This document shows, in pieces, positions 1-3,818 of a stretch of DNA of 5,227 bases (its first letter is position 1; the number at the start of each line of letters is the position of its first letter). The DNA comes from Thermoleophilia bacterium (GTDB lineage Bacteria > Actinomycetota > Thermoleophilia > Gaiellales > JAICJC01). The stretch spans positions 1 to 5,227 of the forward strand of contig JAICJM010000240.1 of the NCBI GenBank assembly GCA_025928435.1, written 5' to 3'. A model generated the notes under the pieces. That model was not told the DNA's origin. It made no database searches and was given only the letters and a program-made list of their open reading frames with translations. The translations under genes were made by a program, and so were the position numbers.

Positions 1-157
<157 letters not shown>

Positions 158-190
158 TTTGAGAACACCCTAACCCGCTATGGAGTTTTG

Positions 191-208
191 AGGGTCGCGC
201 GCGACCCT
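191..208 (+). other. Perfect 18-bp palindrome in the 23S-5S spacer
   Basis: AGGGTCGCGCGCGACCCT is its own reverse complement. In the precursor transcript it could fold into a short hairpin 7 bases before the 5S start. It lies in the roughly 57-base spacer between the two rRNAs, so a role in rRNA processing (a structure recognised or bypassed by an RNase) is plausible. The palindrome is seen directly; the role is inference. There is no T-run after it, which argues against a terminator. Confidence 0.55.
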
Positions 209-214
209 GACAAG

Positions 215-333
<119 letters not shown>

Positions 334-334
334 T

Positions 335-375
335 AAATACGAAAAGCCGTCCCTCCGGGGCGGCTTTTCGTATTT
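335..375 (+). terminator. rRNA operon terminator hairpin
   Basis: The arms 335-349 and 361-375 are perfect reverse complements (15 bp). The pairing extends inward by three G-C pairs and one G-U pair to a three-base loop (354-356), giving a stem of about 19 bp. The 3' arm itself carries TTTT (365-368) and ATTT (372-375), and the 5' arm carries AAAA, so the hairpin could work in both directions. It begins only one or two bases after the 5S helix, as expected for an intrinsic terminator closing an rrn operon. It would also block transcription entering from the minus-strand genes on the right. Confidence 0.9.
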
Positions 376-570
376 CTGGCGGTGGTAGGCGCCCTCGCCC
401 AGCGGGGACAGTGCTCCGTACACTGCCGCCCCGCCGGCCCTCGCCAACCACGCTCTGGTGTACGGAGGGCTGTCCCCCCCGAGCCGCCCCTCCGGAGAGA
501 CCATCGAGCCTCGAGGCGACACCCCTCCCGAACAGCAGCGGCAAGCACCGGCCTCCCGCCCTAGCCGGCC
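376..570. other. Intergenic region between the rrn operon and the minus-strand gene pair
   Basis: This is a gap of about 195 bp between a plus-strand rRNA operon and a minus-strand gene ending at 571, so it is a convergent junction and should hold 3' ends rather than promoters. I see no convincing gene in it: the short open frames that cross it have no recognisable protein and run into the terminator or the rRNA. It contains the long inverted repeat at 404-477, a 10-bp palindrome GCCTCGAGGC (508-517), and a weak GC stem CCGGC/GCCGG (548-552 with 564-568) just past the stop of the minus-strand gene, which might help end that transcript. Confidence 0.6.
404..477. repeat. Long imperfect inverted repeat, REP-like element
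   Basis: The left arm GGGGACAGTGCTCCGTACAC (404-423) and the right arm GTGTACGGAGGGCTGTCCCC (458-477) are reverse complements at 18 of 20 positions, separated by 34 GC-rich bases. As RNA this would fold into a long hairpin. The GGGGACAG/CTGTCCCC ends resemble the palindromic cores of REP elements that accompany REP-associated tyrosine transposases (RAYTs) in several phyla; that link comes from recalled motif resemblance, not a search. It may also serve as a transcription end for the minus-strand pair 571-1460. No transposase gene is present in the window, so if it is mobile it would move in trans. Confidence 0.6.
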
Positions 571-834
571 CTACGCCCCGTCGTCGTCCCCGTCCCGATC
601 CTCGCGCTCATCGTCGAAGAGCCCGCGCGGCGGCCAGTCGTCCTGCGCGTCGCAGCGGCTCGTGCAGTGCAGGCTGGCGACGTTCTGCAGCGGCACCAGG
701 ATGTGCCCGTTCAGCTCGACGTGGGCGACGTCCTCGATCAGGCAGTAGGCCGTGAGGATCCCGTCCTGATACTCGCCCCCGAAGAGGGCGATCTCGACGG
801 CCTCGCCCTTGTACCTGGACGTGTAGTCCTCCAT
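571..834 (-). CDS. Small conserved-looking hypothetical protein with acidic tail (87 aa)
   Basis: I do not recognise the family. The start ATG (834-832) lies 11 bp after the stop of the phosphatase gene on the same strand, so the two are probably cotranscribed; no strong ribosome-binding site is visible. The N-terminal 57 or so residues look folded: alternating hydrophobic stretches (VEIALFGG at 13-20, GILTAYCLIEDV at 25-36, HVELNGHILVPLQNVASLHC at 38-57) suggest a small all-beta domain, perhaps barrel-like. Three cysteines are present (31, 57, 61), and H56-C57-x3-C61 could in principle bind a metal or form a disulfide. The last 15 residues (FDDEREDRDGDDDGA) are strongly acidic and probably disordered. 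There is no signal peptide or membrane segment, so it is likely cytoplasmic. Coding is supported by the tight spacing and the sensible protein composition, but the function is unknown. Confidence 0.7.
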   Translation of the reverse strand: MEDYTSRYKGEAVEIALFGGEYQDGILTAYCLIEDVAHVELNGHILVPLQNVASLHCTSRCDAQDDWPPRGLFDDEREDRDGDDDGA

Positions 835-845
835 CGGGCGGAACT

Positions 846-1460
846 CTAGTCCAGGTGCCCCGTCTCATTGAACGTGACGAGCGACAGGCGCCCGTGCCGG
901 CGCTCGAAGGCCGTGATGCTGCAGTTGGCGACCGGGCCGATGCGCCAGCGCTCGTTGGCGTGCTCGGCGCCCATGCCGACGACCTCCAGGGTGATGGCGC
1001 GGATGTTTCCGCCATGGCAGACCACCGCCGCCGTGCCCCCCTCGGCCTCGGCCAGGACACGCTCGAAGGCCCGCACGGACCGCCGGTGGACGTCGAGGTA
1101 CGTCTCGCCGTCCGGGTAGCCGGTGACGGCGCCCTCGAGCCACGTGCGGAACCAGGCCGGGTCGCGGGCCTCCACCTCGGCACGGGAGCAGCCGGTGAGG
1201 CCGCCGACGTCGACCTCGCGCAGATCCGGGTCGATCCGCGCCTCGAGGCCGGTGGCCGCTTCCACGGCCGCCGCCGTCTCGCGCGCCCGGGCGAGGTCGC
1301 TCGAGGAGAGCAGGTCGATCCCGGTCCGGGCCAGATGCGCCGCCAGCAGCGCCGCCTGCGCGCGGCCCGCGTCGTCGAGCGACCGGTCGGAGTGCCCCTG
1401 CCAGCGGCCCTCGGCGTTCCAGTCGGTCTCGCCGTGGCGGACGAGCAGGATCCTGGTCAT
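846..1460 (-). CDS. Histidine phosphatase superfamily protein (phosphoglycerate mutase-like)
   Basis: This 204-aa protein belongs to branch 1 of the histidine phosphatase superfamily, whose members transfer a phosphate through a phosphohistidine. All catalytic marks are visible: LLVRHGET at 5-12 with nucleophile H9 and R8, the second arginine R58 in SSDLARARETA, the probable acid E82 in LREVDVG, and H149 in VCHGGNIR. Length is typical. The substrate cannot be read from sequence: relatives include cofactor-dependent phosphoglycerate mutase, alpha-ribazole phosphatase (CobC), acid phosphatases and glucosyl-3-phosphoglycerate phosphatase. At 204 aa it is shorter than true glycolytic mutases (about 230-250 aa), so a phosphatase is more likely. 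The start ATG at 1460 places MTRILLVRHGE at the family's usual N-terminus. It heads a minus-strand pair with the small gene at 571-834 and is divergent from the SDR gene, with only 26 bp between the starts. It is soluble, with no signal peptide. Confidence 0.92.
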   Translation of the reverse strand: MTRILLVRHGETDWNAEGRWQGHSDRSLDDAGRAQAALLAAHLARTGIDLLSSSDLARARETAAAVEAATGLEARIDPDLREVDVGGLTGCSRAEVEARDPAWFRTWLEGAVTGYPDGETYLDVHRRSVRAFERVLAEAEGGTAAVVCHGGNIRAITLEVVGMGAEHANERWRIGPVANCSITAFERRHGRLSLVTFNETGHLD

Positions 1461-1468
1461 GGGCGGAG

Positions 1469-1474
1469 ATCATA
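1469..1474 (-). promoter_or_regulatory. Putative -10 element for the phosphatase gene (leaderless)
   Basis: Read on the minus strand this is TATGAT, one base from the TATAAT consensus. It ends 8 bases before the ATG at 1460, so transcription would begin at or next to the start codon. A weak -35 match, TCGAGA (1497-1492 on the minus strand, 4 of 6 to TTGACA), lies 17 bases further upstream inside the SDR coding region. There is no Shine-Dalgarno sequence in the 26-bp gap, consistent with a leaderless mRNA, which is common in Actinomycetota. Prediction by eye only. Confidence 0.5.
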
Positions 1475-1478
1475 AGAT
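1473..1478 (+). promoter_or_regulatory. Putative -10 element for the SDR gene (leaderless)
   Basis: TAAGAT matches the -10 consensus at four of six positions, including the key TA and the final AT. It ends 8 bases before the ATG at 1487, the same spacing as the opposing element, which it overlaps by two bases. I see no good -35 box at the standard distance (ATCCTG at 1450-1455 is poor) and no Shine-Dalgarno sequence. A leaderless transcript starting at the ATG is the simplest reading. Prediction by eye only. Confidence 0.42.
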
Positions 1479-1486
1479 CCGGCGTC

Positions 1487-2260
1487 ATGGATCTCGACGT
1501 GAAGGGGCTCCGCGTGCTCGTCACGGGCGGGAGCGACGGCATCGGGCTCGAGACGGCCCGGCTGCTGGCGCTCGAGGGGGCGAGCGTGGCCATCGCCGCC
1601 CGCTCGCCGGCCGACGCGGCTGACGCGATCGGCGCGACGGCCGTCCCCGTCGACCTGTCCGACCCGGACGCGGGCGAGCGGGCCGTGAGGGCCGCCGTCG
1701 AGGCCCTGGGTGGACTGGACGCGCTGGTGAACAACGTCGGGGTGGCCCGGATCGCGGCTTTCGAGGAGCTGACCGAAGACGACTGGGCCCAGGCCTGGAA
1801 CCTGAACGTCATGAGCTACGTGCGCTGCATAACGGCCGCCCTGCCGGCCCTGCGCGAGTCCCGCGCGCCCGCGATCGTGAACGTCTCCTCGACGGCCGGC
1901 AAGCGCCCGAGCACGGGGATGCCACACTACACCGTCACGAAGGCGGCCGTACTCTCGCTCTCACGCCTGGTCGCTGACCTCTACGCGTCGGCGGGCATCC
2001 GGTGCAACGCGGTCTGCCCGGGCCCGACGCTGACGACGGCGTGGCTCGGCCCCGGCGGGCTCGCCGACCAGACGGCGGCCGGCTCCGACCGCAGCCGCGA
2101 CGACGTCCTGAGCGCGGTCGGCGCGGGCCGGCCGCTGGGGCGGATGGCGACGAGCGACGAGATCGCCCACGTCGTCGCTTTCCTGTGCTCCCCGCGCGCG
2201 TCCTACGTGACGGGCGCCGCCTGGAGCGTCGACGGCGGCACCGTGCCGGTCATCATCTAG
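1487..2260 (+). CDS. SDR family NAD(P)-dependent oxidoreductase
   Basis: This 257-aa classical short-chain dehydrogenase/reductase has the usual length of about 250 aa. The Rossmann nucleotide motif TGGSDGIG is at 13-20; R39 after the second strand favours NADP(H), an inference from family rules. D56-L57 and NNVG (82-85, in place of the common NNAG) follow. The catalytic set is complete: N107, S135 in VNVSSTAG, Y148 and K152 in YTVTK. The CPGP segment (177-180) and the C-terminal SVDGGTV are typical of the FabG-like group. A longer-than-usual segment after CPGP (about residues 182-210) probably forms the substrate lid. The substrate is unknown; FabG-type ketoacyl reductase, sugar or steroid dehydrogenases all share these marks, and nothing nearby points to fatty acid synthesis. 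It is soluble and stands alone on its strand, divergent from the phosphatase gene, with its 3' end overlapping the next gene. Confidence 0.93.
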   Translation: MDLDVKGLRVLVTGGSDGIGLETARLLALEGASVAIAARSPADAADAIGATAVPVDLSDPDAGERAVRAAVEALGGLDALVNNVGVARIAAFEELTEDDWAQAWNLNVMSYVRCITAALPALRESRAPAIVNVSSTAGKRPSTGMPHYTVTKAAVLSLSRLVADLYASAGIRCNAVCPGPTLTTAWLGPGGLADQTAAGSDRSRDDVLSAVGAGRPLGRMATSDEIAHVVAFLCSPRASYVTGAAWSVDGGTVPVII

Positions 2261-2804
2261 CGGCCTCCAGCGCCCGCACGGCCCGCTCCGTGGCGTTCAC
2301 GCCGTCGTCCGCAGCCCGGATCGCGACCGCGGTCGCCCGCATCCCGGCGTGGTGCGCCCGGTCGGCCTCCGACGCGTAGGTGAACCGCCACCGCGCCGCC
2401 CGCTCGGCGATCAGCCCGTCGTCGGGCTCGATGCCGGTCGCCGCGAACACGCGGCAGTCGTAGGTGCGGCACGTCCGCGGCCGGTCCTCGTAGATCGAGC
2501 AGCCGCCGTCGACGAGCATCGGGCAGTGGCCGCGGGCGTCGTGGGGGAGGACGACGTGGCCCTCCGGCATGAGCGGGGCGGGGAAGAGGAGCTTGCGCGG
2601 GATCCGCGCGAGCGTCGCCGTTTCGTCGGGGCCAATGTGGACGAACTGGGCGGCGGTGCAGCAGGCCGTGCACCCGTCGCAGGGCACGTCGACGTCGCGC
2701 TCGCCGCGGATGGCGGCCTGCATGCCCGCCAGCCACGCTCCGAAATCGCCCGCCGCCAGATCGGCTTCCGCGGCCATTCCGAAACCGTAGCCGTGGAGGC
2801 GCAT
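2253..2804 (-). CDS. YkgJ family cysteine cluster protein (CxxCxxCC domain)
   Basis: This 183-aa protein has the cysteine pattern of the YkgJ/UPF0153 zinc- or iron-chelating family: C42-x2-C45-x2-C48-C49 in PCDGCTACCTA, then C94 in GHCPML, C102 in GGCSIYEDRP, and C112 and C117 in RTCRTYDCRVF. The CSIYEDRPRTCRTYDC stretch is the most diagnostic part. The family is widespread but its biochemical role is poorly known; binding of a metal or Fe-S cluster is the accepted guess. The rest is mostly helical, with no signal peptide or membrane segment. The start is taken as ATG 2804; a second in-frame ATG at 2777 (residue 10) is a real alternative that would leave 45 bp rather than 18 bp to the divergent dgt start. 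The gene ends in TGA at 2253-2255, inside the end of the SDR gene. Its open frame continues far upstream antisense to dgt, but that extension has no family support. Confidence 0.88.
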   Translation of the reverse strand: MRLHGYGFGMAAEADLAAGDFGAWLAGMQAAIRGERDVDVPCDGCTACCTAAQFVHIGPDETATLARIPRKLLFPAPLMPEGHVVLPHDARGHCPMLVDGGCSIYEDRPRTCRTYDCRVFAATGIEPDDGLIAERAARWRFTYASEADRAHHAGMRATAVAIRAADDGVNATERAVRALEAAR

Positions 2805-2825
2805 CGGTACACTCGGATACCGATG
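2802..2825. promoter_or_regulatory. Divergent start region of ykgJ-like gene and dgt with inverted repeat
   Basis: Only 18 bp separate the two ATGs. CATCGGTA (2802-2809) and TACCGATG (2818-2825) form a perfect 8-bp inverted repeat with an 8-base centre, and each arm includes one start codon. A -10-like TACACT (2808-2813) lies 9 bases before the dgt ATG, so dgt may be leaderless; on the other strand only a weak TATCCG is seen. No Shine-Dalgarno sequence fits in the gap. The repeat could be an operator or a by-product of two symmetric start contexts. Both readings are inference. Confidence 0.45.
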
Positions 2826-3818
2826 GCACACCCCTCCGGCCCTGTCGCAGACGCCTTCGGCGCCCGCATCCGCGAGCTCGAGCGCATGTCGCTCTCGGAG
2901 CTCGCCGTGGGCTCCTACGACACCGCCGGCCGGGCCCGGCCCGAGCCGGACGAGTGCTCCCTGCGCACGTCCTTCCAGCAGGACCGCGACCGCATCGTCC
3001 ACTCGAAGTCCTTCCGCCGCCTGAAGGGCAAGACCCAGGTCTTCATCGCGCCGCAGGGCGACCACTTCCGCACGCGGATGACGCACACGCTCGAGGTGGC
3101 CGGGATCTCCCGCGGCGTCGCCCGGGCCCTGCGCCTGAACGAGGATCTGACCGAGGCGATCGCCCTCGGCCACGACCTCGGCCACCCGCCGTTCGGCCAT
3201 ACGGGCGAGGAGGCCCTCGACCGGTGCCTGAAGCGGCTCGGCTCGGGCTTCCGCCACAACGAGCACTCCCTGCGGATGGTGGACGTGCTCGAGCGCGGCG
3301 GGGCCGGCCTGAACCTGACCGCCGAGGTGCGCGACGGGATCCTGAACCACACCGGCACGGGCATCCCCGCCACCCTGGAGGGCCGCATCGTGCGCCTCGT
3401 CGACCGGTTCGGCTACGTGAACCACGACATCGACGACGCCGGCCGCGCGGAGATCCTCGACCCGGCCGACCTGCCGGACGAGCCCGTCGCCCTGCTCGGG
3501 CGCACGTCGTCGCAGCGGATCGACGCGCTCGTCCACGACCTGGTCGAGACGTCGGCGCGGGCCGGCGACATCCGCCAGTCTCCGCCCTACGAGGAGGCGC
3601 TCCTGGCCCTGCGCGCGTTCATGTTCGAACGCGTCTACCTCGGGCCCGTGGCCCGGGCCGACAGCGCCCGCGCCGCGGCGATGGTCGAGGAGCTGTTCGC
3701 CCACCACCTGGCCGGCGGCGACGCCCAGTCGGCGACCGACTGGGTGGCCGGCATGACCGACGGCTACGCCCTGCGGGCGCACGCCGAGCTCGGGGCGGCG
3801 GAGCGCTCGCCGGCGTGA
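2823..3818 (+). CDS. dgt: dGTPase-like deoxynucleotide triphosphohydrolase (HD domain)
   Basis: This 331-aa protein belongs to the Dgt family, which hydrolyses dNTPs to the deoxynucleoside plus triphosphate and helps set dNTP pools in the cytoplasm. The N-terminal segment RDRIVHSKSFRRLKGKTQVF (55-74) is a family hallmark. The HD-domain metal ligands are in place: H88 in FRTRMTHTLEV, H117-D118 in ALGHDLGHPPFGHTGEEAL, and D202 in YVNHDIDDA. The FRHNEHSLRMV segment (143-153) and the C-terminal MTDGYAL (311-317) also match. Its length fits the shorter dGTPase-like subfamily rather than the roughly 500-aa E. coli enzyme, so substrate preference among dNTPs is unknown. The start ATG 2823 is chosen because upstream in-frame sequence is the antisense of the ykgJ-like gene; ATG 2886 (residue 22) is less likely. 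The stop overlaps the dnaG start by 4 bp. Confidence 0.95.
   Translation: MAHPSGPVADAFGARIRELERMSLSELAVGSYDTAGRARPEPDECSLRTSFQQDRDRIVHSKSFRRLKGKTQVFIAPQGDHFRTRMTHTLEVAGISRGVARALRLNEDLTEAIALGHDLGHPPFGHTGEEALDRCLKRLGSGFRHNEHSLRMVDVLERGGAGLNLTAEVRDGILNHTGTGIPATLEGRIVRLVDRFGYVNHDIDDAGRAEILDPADLPDEPVALLGRTSSQRIDALVHDLVETSARAGDIRQSPPYEEALLALRAFMFERVYLGPVARADSARAAAMVEELFAHHLAGGDAQSATDWVAGMTDGYALRAHAELGAAERSPA
3797..3803 (+). promoter_or_regulatory. Shine-Dalgarno-like site for dnaG
   Basis: GGCGGAG lies inside the last codons of dgt, with its GGAG ending 11 bases before the GTG at 3815. The spacing is slightly long but usable. It is the only purine-rich site near this start, and it supports GTG 3815 as the initiation codon together with coupling to the end of dgt translation. 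Confidence 0.5.

Noticed and set aside
508..517. 10-bp palindrome GCCTCGAGGC in the intergenic gap
   Set aside because: It is short and built around CTCGAG, which occurs several times in this window; probably chance.
865..1812. Open frames overlapping the phosphatase and SDR genes on either strand
   Set aside because: They cross both well-supported genes and the intergenic gap without any recognisable domain; compositional shadows.
2349..2822. In-frame upstream extension of dgt
   Set aside because: The open frame upstream of ATG 2823 is antisense to the conserved cysteine motifs of the ykgJ-like gene, and it would add 158 residues not found in the Dgt family.
2805..3782. Long open frame antisense to dgt, continuous with the ykgJ-like gene
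   Set aside because: Its translation is rich in Ala/Gly/Arg/Val with no motif, while the opposite strand encodes a full HD-domain dGTPase. Long antisense frames are expected from high-GC codon bias. Only the 2253-2804 part has family support.
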